Shown: piece by piece, positions 1 to 7,446 of the stretch
How the letters are laid out: each line of letters starts with the position of its first letter
Numbering within the stretch: the stretch's first letter is position 1
Assembly (NCBI GenBank): GCA_900315845.1
Contig: OOHK01000003.1
Span: 1-44,783 of the forward strand
Source of the DNA: Candidatus Avelusimicrobium luingense
Lineage (GTDB): Bacteria; Elusimicrobiota; Elusimicrobia; Elusimicrobiales; Elusimicrobiaceae
DNA: 44,783 nt
Reading direction: 5' to 3'
The notes under the pieces: model-generated
Databases searched by the model: none
Told to the model about the DNA's origin: nothing
Seen by the model: only the letters and a program-made list of their open reading frames with translations
Made by a program: the position numbers and the translations under genes

Positions 1-183
1 ATACGCCCCTTGGTATATTTCGGTGATGGCTTTTAAACTTTCCGCTACATATTTTCCGGTATTGGCACTCGTTACCAAAGCGCGGCCTATCTCAACAGGA
101 ACGGTCACCGCCTGCGCCATTGCAGGGGACACGCTGCTGACGAGTAGACAAATACTCAAACATCCGGCGATTAACGATCTCAT
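1..183 (-). CDS. Exported protein, N-terminal part only (runs off left edge)
   Basis: An open frame starts with ATG at 183 and stays open to base 1 (61 codons). A strong ribosome-binding site (AAAGGAGAT) lies 5 nt upstream. The N-terminus MRSLIAGCLSICLLVSS, followed by PAMAQA, is a typical Sec signal peptide with likely cleavage after AMA. The remaining residues (TVPVEIGRALVTSANTGKY...) match no family I recognise. The gene shares an unusual inverted-repeat element in its upstream region with the exported ankyrin-like gene at 2258-2926, so the two may be co-regulated. Function is unknown and the C-terminus lies outside the window. Confidence 0.75.
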   Translation of the reverse strand, partial: MRSLIAGCLSICLLVSSVSPAMAQAVTVPVEIGRALVTSANTGKYVAESLKAITEIYQGAY

Positions 184-508
184 AAGATCTCCTTTCTTAT
201 ATTATTGCGAAAAAGCACATAAAAAACTAGGCCCAAAAGACCTAATTTTTCTTGTCTTTTGGGCCTAGTTAGAAATAGGCACTTATTTATAAAACTATCT
301 TGTATTAAAAACACTATGGGCTGATAAAAAGGAAACAGTAATTCCGCCCCTTTAAGCCGACTACTGTACGGCTTGGGCTTGCACTGGTACTTCCGCTTGA
401 AACGGCTACAGTACATAAAATACTCCTTATCACTAGCTCCGTATTTATTGTACCAAAAACCACAAGCCTTGTGCAAGTTTTTATGATTTTACGACGACAG
501 ATTAAGCG
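184..508. other. Intergenic stretch between coaD and the left-edge gene
   Basis: About 325 nt without a convincing gene. It holds the inverted repeat at 225-270 and a -10-like box serving the minus-strand gene at 183. A 98-codon minus frame ending at 180 has only a TTG start, no ribosome-binding site and runs through the inverted repeat, so it is not called. Positions 300-500 show nothing else recognisable. Confidence 0.5.
225..286. promoter_or_regulatory. Large inverted-repeat element upstream of exported-protein gene
   Basis: A perfect 17-bp inverted repeat has arms at 225-241 and 254-270, core TAGGCCCAAAAGAC, and a 12-nt loop. To its right is AAATAGG at 273-279. On the minus strand it lies about 25 nt upstream of a TATAAG -10-like box (201-196), so it would cover the -35 region of the gene starting at 183. 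A related element lies at 2995-3046. It could be an operator or activator site, or a terminator for coaD; the shared motif upstream of a second gene favours a regulatory site. Confidence 0.5.
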
Positions 509-985
509 TTAGCCCAACTTGCTTTTTACCGCTTTGGCCACCACTTGCGGCACAAAAGAAGAGATATCCCCCCCGGCCCCAGCGGCTTCTTTTACCAAGG
601 ACGAACTAACGTATTTCCACGTCAGAGAAGTCGGCAAAAAGACGGTTTCCAACCCGGGATAGAATCGGGAATTAAAGTGCGCCGCGGCGAGTTCCGGCTC
701 TATGTCTTGCGGCCCGCGCACCCCGCGTACTAAAATCTGTACGTTATGTTGACGGGCATAGTCGGCTAATAATCCGTCTGCCGTTTCTACGCATACCCCG
801 GGGATATTAGCCGTTACTTGGCGTAACAGTTCCACCCGCTCTTGTAAGGAAAACAACGATGTTTTATTCGTATTTTGCATAACAAGCACGGTTAACCCGC
901 CAAAAAGTTTAGCGGCGCGGGTAATAATATCCAAATGTCCGTTCGTAACGGGATCAAAACTGCCTGCATAAAGGGCGCGTATCAT
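509..985 (-). CDS. coaD: Phosphopantetheine adenylyltransferase
   Basis: Transfers AMP from ATP to 4'-phosphopantetheine, the penultimate step of coenzyme A synthesis, in the cytoplasm. The 158-residue product has the nucleotidyltransferase signature near the N-terminus (YAGSFDPVTNGH, containing the T/HxGH motif), the LVRGVRGPQD segment and the conserved C-terminal WKYVSSSLVKE region. Length is normal for the family. The frame is open further upstream to 1087, but the ATG at 985 matches the family start and has AAGGAG 6 nt upstream. It is divergent from the dGTPase-like gene at 1040, with only about 54 nt for both promoters. Confidence 0.95.
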   Translation of the reverse strand: MIRALYAGSFDPVTNGHLDIITRAAKLFGGLTVLVMQNTNKTSLFSLQERVELLRQVTANIPGVCVETADGLLADYARQHNVQILVRGVRGPQDIEPELAAAHFNSRFYPGLETVFLPTSLTWKYVSSSLVKEAAGAGGDISSFVPQVVAKAVKSKLG

Positions 986-1027
986 AAAATTCTCCTTGTA
1001 TTGTAGCGGGCGACTTCTTATATATGG

Positions 1028-1042
1028 TATCATAATTTTATG
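1028..1042 (+). promoter_or_regulatory. Extended -10 promoter placing the start site at or near the ATG (leaderless candidate)
   Basis: An extended -10 (TGG then TATCAT at 1028-1033) is followed by exactly 6 nt and the ATG at 1040. There is no Shine-Dalgarno sequence. The usual distance from -10 to transcription start would put +1 at the A of the start codon. The same geometry occurs at ruvA and at the small lipoprotein gene (42232). Confidence 0.5.
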
Positions 1043-2194
1043 ATTAAAAATCCGTTTTCCGATGAAATTTATACGCGCCGCACCCACCCGCTAACGTCCG
1101 ATTTGCGCGGGGAGTATTTTAGAGACCAAACGAAAATTATTCACTCGTTACCGTTTCGGCGGCTGAAACATAAAACGCAAGTGTTCTTTGCCCCCGATAA
1201 CGACCACATTTGCACCCGCATTGAACACGTTTTACACGTGGCCACGATTGCCGCCACCATTTGCCGCGGGCTTAATAAAAGCGGAAATTGGGACTTAAGC
1301 GAAGATATGGCGTATGCTATCGGACTCGGGCACGATATCGGTCATGCACCGTTTGGGCACGAAGGAGAACGGGCCATCAATATGTGTTTGCCCAAAGGCC
1401 ATAAACCGTTTTTACATGAAGTGAACAGTTACCGCGTGGTAGAGCATTTAGCCAACTATGGGGAAGGATTAAATCTTACTTTTGCGGTCAAAGACGGTAT
1501 CATCTGCCATTGCGGAGAAGATTATGATAATAACCAACTTCGCCCCGGCAAAACCCCCAATGATTTGGAAAAAATCTTCGGGCGCAATCAAATGCCTTCT
1601 ACTTATGAAGGATGTATTGTACGGTTATCGGACAAAATCGCCTATTTGGGACGCGACATTGAGGACGCTATCAAGGCCGATTTAATTACATTAGAAGATA
1701 TCCCGCAAGACGTGCGCGAAGAACTCGGTGAGAAAAACGGGGAAATCATCAATACGCTTACTTTAGATTTAATCAATCATTCCAAAGATAAAGATTGTAT
1801 CGGATTTTCGGATGAAAAGTTTGATTTATTATCCAAATTGCGGGTATTTAATTACAAACGCATTTACGATAACGAACAAATGCGCCAACGCAAGGAAACG
1901 ATTTGCAAGTGTATCGCCGATTTATTTACGTATTTCCGCCACATTTTCGGCCGGTATCAATTTGATTATGACGGCTATGAAAAAGAAGGAAAACAAACCG
2001 CGCATAATTTTGCTAATTACATGAAATCTATGCAAAAGGTGTATAAGCAAGACGTCACCCAATTAGATACGATTATCGCCGATTACATTTCCGGCATGAC
2101 CGATTCGTATGCGCTAGACGTAATGGAAGATGTGATTTTGCCCAGTTCCATTAAATTCTTAAATTACAATCACGCTAAAGCACCCGCGAAATAA
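1040..2194 (+). CDS. dgt: Deoxyguanosinetriphosphate triphosphohydrolase-like HD protein
   Basis: A 384-residue HD-superfamily hydrolase of the dGTPase-like type, which cleaves dNTPs to nucleoside and triphosphate and helps balance the dNTP pool. The metal-binding residues are visible: H63 in TRIEH, H98-D99 in GLGHDIGHAPFGHEGE, and a downstream SDKIAYLGRDIEDAI segment carrying the final aspartate. The N-terminal RRLKHKTQVF block is typical. Length fits the shorter dGTPase-like subgroup. The gene lacks a ribosome-binding site and appears leaderless. It ends at a bidirectional terminator shared with the convergent gene at 2258. Confidence 0.88.
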   Translation: MIKNPFSDEIYTRRTHPLTSDLRGEYFRDQTKIIHSLPFRRLKHKTQVFFAPDNDHICTRIEHVLHVATIAATICRGLNKSGNWDLSEDMAYAIGLGHDIGHAPFGHEGERAINMCLPKGHKPFLHEVNSYRVVEHLANYGEGLNLTFAVKDGIICHCGEDYDNNQLRPGKTPNDLEKIFGRNQMPSTYEGCIVRLSDKIAYLGRDIEDAIKADLITLEDIPQDVREELGEKNGEIINTLTLDLINHSKDKDCIGFSDEKFDLLSKLRVFNYKRIYDNEQMRQRKETICKCIADLFTYFRHIFGRYQFDYDGYEKEGKQTAHNFANYMKSMQKVYKQDVTQLDTIIADYISGMTDSYALDVMEDVILPSSIKFLNYNHAKAPAK

Positions 2195-2211
2195 CAGTTT
2201 GTTCACAAGCA

Positions 2212-2243
2212 AAAAACACCCTGCCGAAAAGCAGGGTGTTTTT
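2212..2243. terminator. Bidirectional intrinsic terminator
   Basis: Stem AAAAACACCCTGC (2212-2224) pairs with 2231-2243 around a 6-nt loop, giving a T-tract on each strand. It lies between the convergent dGTPase-like gene and the exported ankyrin-like gene. Confidence 0.9.
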
Positions 2244-2257
2244 ACATTAAATCTCAA

Positions 2258-2926
2258 TTAGAACAAGTAGGGCGCGTTGGCTTGGAAATACCGGATCACG
2301 TTATCCATACCGGGTTGATTGGCGTTGGCCAAAGCAACTTGGGCGATGGTGCGGCCCGCTTTATCTTGGCTCAGGGAACGGACACGTTCTTTTTCCAGCG
2401 TAGTAGAAATCGCAATCGGCCCGGTTAAGTGCATCGTAGGGCGGAGTTTAGAAATGGCCACCGCCAAATCGGAACTGGCTTGCAAAGTACCTTTTTCGCT
2501 GGCGAATAATAAGGCAAAGGTATCCGTTTTTCCTACGCTTAAATGCGCTTGAGCCGGCGTTTCGTCCATCGTTTTATTTTTCTGGTTGATTAAACCATGT
2601 AAAATACCCGGGGCTTGTTCTTTATATATGCGGCGGATAGCGGCGGATAAGGCCTGTACCGTAGCAGCGTTTTTGGCACGGTGGAAGCAGTTGTTACCGA
2701 ATTTATCCGTTTTGGTAAGCAACACCGCATCTTCCAGTTGATCAATAAAAGCGATATCCCCTTTATCTACGGCTTCCCAGAAGCGGGATTCTAACGAATG
2801 TTTAGACACATAGCGTTGCACCATTTCTTGGCGGCGCGAATTGGTAGGAATCGTGCTAAAAGACGGAGCGGCTTGTACCGCAGATACGATTAAGGCTACT
2901 AATACTAAACTTAAAAATTTTTTCAT
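2258..2926 (-). CDS. Exported ankyrin-repeat-like protein
   Basis: A 222-residue protein with a clear signal peptide (MKKFLSLVLVALIVSAVQA, probable cleavage after QAA). The body contains about three degenerate ankyrin-like units: FWEAVDKGDIAFIDQL...DKFGNNCFHRA, then INQKNKTMDETPAQAHLS, then LSQDKAGRTIAQVALANA. These follow the usual pattern of a helix pair, then a D-x-x-G-x-T turn. Ankyrin repeats mediate protein binding; an exported version probably acts in the periplasm or outside the cell, with partner unknown. The start is supported by AAAGGAGA 6 nt upstream. Its upstream region shares the TAGGCCCAA inverted-repeat element with the left-edge exported-protein gene. Confidence 0.7.
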   Translation of the reverse strand: MKKFLSLVLVALIVSAVQAAPSFSTIPTNSRRQEMVQRYVSKHSLESRFWEAVDKGDIAFIDQLEDAVLLTKTDKFGNNCFHRAKNAATVQALSAAIRRIYKEQAPGILHGLINQKNKTMDETPAQAHLSVGKTDTFALLFASEKGTLQASSDLAVAISKLRPTMHLTGPIAISTTLEKERVRSLSQDKAGRTIAQVALANANQPGMDNVIRYFQANAPYLF

Positions 2927-2994
2927 AAGAATCTCCTTTACTGCGTTTTCTTACTTATATAGTAGGGAATTTGACGGGTTAAAACGAGGGTATT

Positions 2995-3046
2995 TAGGCC
3001 CAATGCAAGTGATTTTTGGGCCTAGGAAAAAATAGGTCTTTTGGAC
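2995..3046. promoter_or_regulatory. Inverted-repeat element related to that at 225-286
   Basis: A 9-bp inverted repeat, TAGGCCCAA at 2995-3003 and TTGGGCCTA at 3016-3024, is followed by AAATAGG at 3029-3035 and TCTTTTGG. Aligned with the left element from TTGGGCCTAG to AAATAGG, 18 of 21 positions agree. It lies about 36 nt upstream of a TATAAG box (2959-2954) of the minus-strand gene at 2926. Spacing between the core arms is 12 nt here and 22 nt in the left element, a difference of one helical turn. Confidence 0.45.
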
Positions 3047-3062
3047 TGGAATATGGTGCATA

Positions 3063-3093
3063 AAAAACCCCGGGAATAAATCCCGGGGTTTTT
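3063..3093. terminator. Intrinsic terminator downstream of tRNA-Gly
   Basis: A 13-bp stem (3063-3075 with 3081-3093; GC core CCCCGGGA) with a 5-nt loop and T-tracts on both strands. It lies just past the 3' end of the minus-strand tRNA-Gly. Confidence 0.88.
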
Positions 3094-3096
3094 AAA

Positions 3097-3170
3097 TGGA
3101 GCGGGCGAAGAGAATCGAACTCTCGTCTCAACCTTGGCAAGGTCGCGTTCTACCATTGAACCACGCCCGC
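3097..3170 (-). tRNA. tRNA-Gly(GCC)
   Basis: On the minus strand the sequence begins GCGGGCGTGG and ends CGCCCGC-T-CCA. The 7-bp acceptor stem is perfect, the anticodon loop reads TTGCCAA (anticodon GCC), the T-arm has GTTCGATTC, and the CCA end is encoded. It decodes GGC/GGU. A terminator follows directly. Confidence 0.95.
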
Positions 3171-3228
3171 AAAAAATCGGTTACTGCTGACATAAATATT
3201 ATAACAAAAAATTTTAACCCGCACAACT

Positions 3229-4200
3229 TTATTTTCTGGTTTTGCTTTTTGAAGCACGCGAAGTTTTAGTATTTTTGGGGGTTGTTTTCTGGGTTGTCGT
3301 CGTCGGTTTGGCAGCCGGTTTGGCCGCCGCAGACTGCGCAGATGCGCCCAGCAAAATATCGGCAATTTTCTTTAAGTACGGGTTTTCTTTTACAGCAGTT
3401 ACAACGCCCTCATTTTGGCGCAAGGCGGCTAATTGCGGATGTTGGCGGATAATGTTAGCGGCCTCTTGCGGATGATCGCGATAGTATTTAACGGCTTTAC
3501 TGATAAGCAAATAACTCATAAACCGGCTACCCGCTACCGTACGTACCAGTTGCGGATCAGCCAATACGGCCTTTACGGTTTCGTTATTAAAAAATTCTTC
3601 CATACCGGCTTGATCTTCGGTAAGGGCGAGCAATAATTGCGGATCATTAAGTAACGGCTCCACATCCGGGCGGGTAATAAATGCCTGGATCATAATGTCA
3701 TTAGAAAGCAGATAACCGATCATTTCCGCATCGTCCAAGTTAGAGGCAAAGTTAGTTGTCAACGCCCAAGGGGCTGCACCGATAATTTCGTAATTTTTCG
3801 GCGTCATTGTTTTATAATTAAAACGGCTGATAATAGGCAACGTAGAACCCAAGTTAGCCGCCGATACGTTGCGGTTTTGCCCTTCGCGGATTTCCACATA
3901 GGTTACTTCGGTATTGGGATTAAATTCTTCTTGTCCGATAAGCCCTTGCAGTTGGGAAGGATCCAATGCGGCCGTTAAATTTTCTGCCCGGTTTTTAGAC
4001 AAAATTAAAAAGAAAAGCGTTACAAGCACCAGCAAAAACACCGCGCCGCCCAAAACAACCTCCAGGCCTTGTTTAGCCTGTTTTTTCGGTTTGTTTTCAA
4101 GTGGAACCGAGGCATTATCTTGTGCCTGCTGCTGCACTTGCTCTTTACGGTATTGTTGCGGGTTTTTAAGCCGCTTAATAATTTCATCTGTTTTTAACAT
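3229..4200 (-). CDS. Single-pass membrane protein with DPQL/NPxL repeats
   Basis: Not a family I can name firmly. From the ATG at 4200 the protein has about 323 residues: a charged cytoplasmic N-terminus starting MLKTDEIIKRLKNPQQY, one transmembrane helix (VVLGGAVFLLVLVTLFFLIL), and an extracytoplasmic region. That region has four repeats with DPQL/HPQL/NPYL cores (LLNDPQLLLAL, VLADPQLVRTV, IIRQHPQLAAL, VKENPYLKKI), followed by a Thr/Lys-rich tail. The repeat pattern recalls STI1/HOP-type DP motifs, which bind other proteins. An in-frame TTG at 4236 would add 12 residues; neither start has a clear ribosome-binding site. It is divergent from the thioesterase gene at 4291 across an AT-rich promoter region. 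Confidence 0.6.
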   Translation of the reverse strand: MLKTDEIIKRLKNPQQYRKEQVQQQAQDNASVPLENKPKKQAKQGLEVVLGGAVFLLVLVTLFFLILSKNRAENLTAALDPSQLQGLIGQEEFNPNTEVTYVEIREGQNRNVSAANLGSTLPIISRFNYKTMTPKNYEIIGAAPWALTTNFASNLDDAEMIGYLLSNDIMIQAFITRPDVEPLLNDPQLLLALTEDQAGMEEFFNNETVKAVLADPQLVRTVAGSRFMSYLLISKAVKYYRDHPQEAANIIRQHPQLAALRQNEGVVTAVKENPYLKKIADILLGASAQSAAAKPAAKPTTTTQKTTPKNTKTSRASKSKTRK

Positions 4201-4290
4201 AACTGGTAAATGCGGTTTTTTGTTACGCGTAATCAAGTATAATTTATTATATGAAATCTAATTGATATTTTGTAGCAACGGAGAATTTTT

Positions 4291-4680
4291 ATGCAAAAAA
4301 CTATTTTTTATCACGATACGGATTGCGGCGGAGTTGTCTATTACGGCAACTACTTAAAATTTTTTGAAGAAGCCCGCACCTTATATATGCAAGAAAAAGG
4401 TTTTAGCATACCTGCCCTGATGAAAAAAGGATTATTCTTTGTGGTGGCGCGGCAAGAAGTGGAATATAAATATCCCGTCCGCTACGCTGATGTAATTGAG
4501 ATAGATACAAAAATTTTAGAAACGTCCGATATCAAAATTATATTTGAAAACACTATTAAAAACCAAGACGGCAAATTGTGCACCAAAGGCAAAACAACAC
4601 TTGTATGCATCAATGCACAAGGCATGCCTACCCCGATGGGGGCAGACGTCAAAACCGCCATGGGGCCGGACGCAAAATAA
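4291..4680 (+). CDS. ybgC: YbgC-type acyl-CoA thioesterase (hot-dog fold)
   Basis: A 129-residue single-domain 4HBT hot-dog thioesterase that hydrolyses acyl-CoA thioesters in the cytoplasm. The N-terminal signature YHDTDCGGVVYYGNYLKFFEEAR includes the catalytic Asp (DTD) and the family's YxNY segment; VARQEVEYKYPVRYAD is the usual second block. In many Gram-negatives ybgC lies beside tol-pal, but here it stands alone between a divergent membrane-protein gene and a terminator. ATG 4291 follows GGAG at a normal distance. The symbol is by family resemblance; the natural substrate is not evident. Confidence 0.82.
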   Translation: MQKTIFYHDTDCGGVVYYGNYLKFFEEARTLYMQEKGFSIPALMKKGLFFVVARQEVEYKYPVRYADVIEIDTKILETSDIKIIFENTIKNQDGKLCTKGKTTLVCINAQGMPTPMGADVKTAMGPDAK

Positions 4681-4696
4681 AATTTATTTCAAACAA

Positions 4697-4727
4697 AAAA
4701 CGGCGCACTTTTTAAGTGCGCCGTTTT
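4697..4727. terminator. Bidirectional intrinsic terminator
   Basis: A 14-bp stem (core CGGCGCACTT, arms 4697-4710 and 4714-4727) with a 3-nt loop and T-tracts on both strands. It separates the convergent thioesterase gene and the gene at 4745. Confidence 0.9.
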
Positions 4728-4744
4728 ATTTTCCTCAAACTATT

Positions 4745-5311
4745 TTACGAGAACAGCCACATGATTGCCCATACAAAAAACACACCCGTCAGCATGACAA
4801 CCGCCATCACCGGGACAACAGTAAACACCCATGCCCCAAAAGCGCGGCTATACGAAATGTGATAGGCACGTTTAATCGCGCGCGTCAAATAGCCCAGTTG
4901 CAGGCCAAACACGCCTAAAAGGGCTAACGGAGCCAGCCACCCTAAATGCGCGGAAGGTACTGCCGCGGAAATAAGGGCAAAAGCAATCAAAAGGCTTTTA
5001 ATAAATCCGGCAGAGCCAATCAGTACAAACAATTTTGCGGGGGACGTTTGCACGTTGGAAAAATCTAAAAACAATCCGCATAACGACGCGATAAAATAAC
5101 CGGCCGTTAATTCGGCCGCAAACACAATGGCCAATTTAACCACTAACGAAACCGGGGATAATCCGTCGCCGATATTAAAGAACAACACCCACCCTAAAGC
5201 GGCCACAAAATAACCCGCACACGCCAGTGCAAACGAACGTTCGTGTAAAAGCGTTTGCACCGCTTTTGCCGGATCGTTCATATAATCAAAATATAATTTG
5301 AATAAATGCAT
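4745..5311 (-). CDS. Yip1-like integral membrane protein
   Basis: A 188-residue hydrophobic protein with about five predicted membrane segments (for example FALACAGYFVAALGWVLFF, LVVKLAIVFAAELTAGYFI, AWVFTVVPVMAVVMLTGVFF). The N-terminal arrangement, a short amphipathic stretch with FDYMNDPAKAVQTLL and then a hydrophobic helix, resembles bacterial Yip1-domain proteins, whose role is unclear. It lies 9 nt downstream of sppA on the same strand with a GGAG site, so the two are almost certainly co-transcribed. The family call is moderate; a generic membrane protein is the alternative. Confidence 0.6.
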   Translation of the reverse strand: MHLFKLYFDYMNDPAKAVQTLLHERSFALACAGYFVAALGWVLFFNIGDGLSPVSLVVKLAIVFAAELTAGYFIASLCGLFLDFSNVQTSPAKLFVLIGSAGFIKSLLIAFALISAAVPSAHLGWLAPLALLGVFGLQLGYLTRAIKRAYHISYSRAFGAWVFTVVPVMAVVMLTGVFFVWAIMWLFS

Positions 5312-5320
5312 AACGCTCCG

Positions 5321-6463
5321 TTAATTAACCCACAAATACGATACGCTGGGCGTAGCAAGCGTTTGTAATTGTTTGGCGAGAGTTTGGTTTTCCATACTGG
5401 ATCCGAGCGAGAACACAAACTCACGCAAGTTCGCCCCGCGTTGGTTGATAATTTCCGGGTCGGTTAATCCGGCCAGTTCTCCGGCCAGTTTGCGGGCTTC
5501 CTCTTCGCCGCCGAGTTTATCTACAAACCCTAAATTAAAGGCGCGTTGCCCGGTGAACACACGTCCGTCGGTATATTCCGTTAAATCTTCCGCTTTTACA
5601 TTGGGACGTCCGGCTTTAACAGCCGCAAAGAATTGGGTGTACGTATCGTTTACCATGTCTTGCAATAAGGCTTTTTCGGCATCGGTCATGGGACGGAAAG
5701 ACGAACCCATATCTTTGTATTTGCCCGATGTAATCGGTATAACTTTTACACCGATTTTTTCAAATAAACCTTCTACATTGCTTGTTTGCATAATGACACC
5801 GACCGAGCCGGTAATCGTACCCGGTTCGGCCACGATTTTATCAGCCGCCATAGCAATATAAAACCCGCCGGAGGCTGCCACATCACGCATAAGCGCCACA
5901 ATTTTTTTACCTTGTTCCTTGGCTTTTATCAACTCATCATAAATGTTTTGAACGGAAGCCACCGTCCCGCCGGGGGAGTTAATATCTAACACAATGGCTT
6001 TAACGTTTTTGTCTTCTGCTGCTTGACGAATGCGTTTGGCAATAGCCCCCGCACCTGACGGGCGCGAAAAGGCACCGGAATCATTATCTTGCGAAATAAC
6101 ACCGCGCACTTTGATCCAGGCGATACCCGGTTTAGACGATTTTGACTTGGAAATAGCCGTAAACAAAGGGCTATCTTCTTTTTCTCCTTCCGTTTTGACA
6201 GGAGCAGCAGTCTCGCATTTCTCAACGGGGCGCACCGCCAAAAATATCCCGCAACAAGCCGAGATTAAAAAAGTCAACAAGACTAAACTGGACCATATAT
6301 TGCGCGAATGTAACGGATGACGCGGCTCAGGCTCGTTGGTAAAAATTGCCGTTTTTTCATTTTCTTTCAGCTTTTTCTCCCACTGTTCGGTAGGCAAACT
6401 GGTATCGGTATCTTCAAAGATAGAGAATGTATCCTCTTTTTTTTCGTTTTCGTTTTCAGCCAT
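5321..6463 (-). CDS. sppA: Signal peptide peptidase SppA (36K type, S49 family)
   Basis: A membrane-bound serine protease that degrades signal peptides left in the membrane after secretion. Of its 380 residues, 1-55 form a charged cytoplasmic tail, about 59-78 one transmembrane helix, and the rest the S49/ClpP-like domain. The motif DINSPGGTVAS (about 160-170), catalytic Ser198 in AASGGFYIAMAADKI, and the general-base Lys in SGKYKDMGS (about 248-250) are visible. Single-domain length fits the short SppA form rather than the 67K E. coli type. GAGGAA supports the start. It is the first gene of a two-gene operon with the Yip1-like protein. Confidence 0.92.
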   Translation of the reverse strand: MAENENEKKEDTFSIFEDTDTSLPTEQWEKKLKENEKTAIFTNEPEPRHPLHSRNIWSSLVLLTFLISACCGIFLAVRPVEKCETAAPVKTEGEKEDSPLFTAISKSKSSKPGIAWIKVRGVISQDNDSGAFSRPSGAGAIAKRIRQAAEDKNVKAIVLDINSPGGTVASVQNIYDELIKAKEQGKKIVALMRDVAASGGFYIAMAADKIVAEPGTITGSVGVIMQTSNVEGLFEKIGVKVIPITSGKYKDMGSSFRPMTDAEKALLQDMVNDTYTQFFAAVKAGRPNVKAEDLTEYTDGRVFTGQRAFNLGFVDKLGGEEEARKLAGELAGLTDPEIINQRGANLREFVFSLGSSMENQTLAKQLQTLATPSVSYLWVN

Positions 6464-6551
6464 AAAATTCCTCTTTTGTAAAATAGTATCTAAATTATAG
6501 CAATTAAATTGCTAAAATATGAGCAGTTATTCTTTAATAATAGGTACGATT

Positions 6552-7439
6552 ATGTTTAATGGAATTTTTACAGCATTGGCTACGCCTTTTTTGCCCGACG
6601 GGAAAATTGATTTCTCCGCCTTAGAAAATTTACTTTCTGCCCAACTCGCCGCGCACATTGACGGCGTGGTATTATTAGGCACAACCGCCGAAACCCCGAC
6701 GTTATCGGCGGATGAAAAAAAACAAATTTTAGATTTTTGCGTACCGCGCTTGGCAGGTAAATGCAAAATCATCATCGGCACCGGAGCCAATAATACGCAA
6801 GTTGCCGTAGAAAATACGCGCGCCGTTGCCCCATACAATCCCGACGCTGTTTTGGTGGTTACACCTTATTATAATAAACCCAATCCCGCCGGACTAATTG
6901 CCCATTATCAGGCAGTGGCCGAAGTGGGGTTGCCTATTATTTTATACCACATCCCCGGGCGCACCGGCTTAAAACTGCCGGACAATGTACTGGCTGATTT
7001 GCTCGCCAATGTGCCGCAAATCGTAGGGATAAAAGAATCGGATTACGACGCTTCCCACGTCATGCAAACGGCCGTCAGTTATACTGAAAATTTAGACTAT
7101 TTGTGTGGAAACGATGATTTATTTCCGCAATATTTGGCCATTAACGCTTCGGGCATTATCAGCGCGGCGGCTAACGTGTTTGCACCGGCTTTCGTGCAAA
7201 TTTATCAGTTATTTCAAGCGGGAAAGACGAAAGAATCGTTTGCCTTGTTTGCGCAACTTTATCCGTTTATCAAAGCCTGCTATGCCGAAACAAACCCCAC
7301 ATGTATTAAATATATGTTAGCAAAGTTAGGATTTGGCTCTGCCACCGTACGTTTGCCGCTCGGTGAAATTTCCGCCGCACATAAAGAACATTTAGACACG
7401 TTATTTCAAACGGCAAACCCGTCGTGGCTGATTAAGTGA
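6552..7439 (+). CDS. dapA: 4-hydroxy-tetrahydrodipicolinate synthase
   Basis: Condenses pyruvate with aspartate semialdehyde, the first committed step of the lysine/DAP pathway. The 295-residue TIM-barrel protein carries the Schiff-base lysine in GIKESD, the LYHIPGRTG block and the substrate loop LLGTTAETPTL (most family members have GTTGE; here the Gly is Ala). The frame is open to an ATG at 6519, but that codon directly abuts an extended -10 (TGC-TAAAAT, 6513-6518), so transcription would start after it. The ATG at 6552 gives the family-like start MFNGIFTALATPF. It is the first gene of the dapA-asd-dapB-mur-ligase operon. Confidence 0.93.
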   Translation: MFNGIFTALATPFLPDGKIDFSALENLLSAQLAAHIDGVVLLGTTAETPTLSADEKKQILDFCVPRLAGKCKIIIGTGANNTQVAVENTRAVAPYNPDAVLVVTPYYNKPNPAGLIAHYQAVAEVGLPIILYHIPGRTGLKLPDNVLADLLANVPQIVGIKESDYDASHVMQTAVSYTENLDYLCGNDDLFPQYLAINASGIISAAANVFAPAFVQIYQLFQAGKTKESFALFAQLYPFIKACYAETNPTCIKYMLAKLGFGSATVRLPLGEISAAHKEHLDTLFQTANPSWLIK

Positions 7440-7446
7440 GGTCTGT

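Noticed and set aside
180-476. 98-codon minus-strand frame with several cysteines
   Set aside because: It starts only at TTG, has no ribosome-binding site, runs through the inverted repeat and resembles nothing known.
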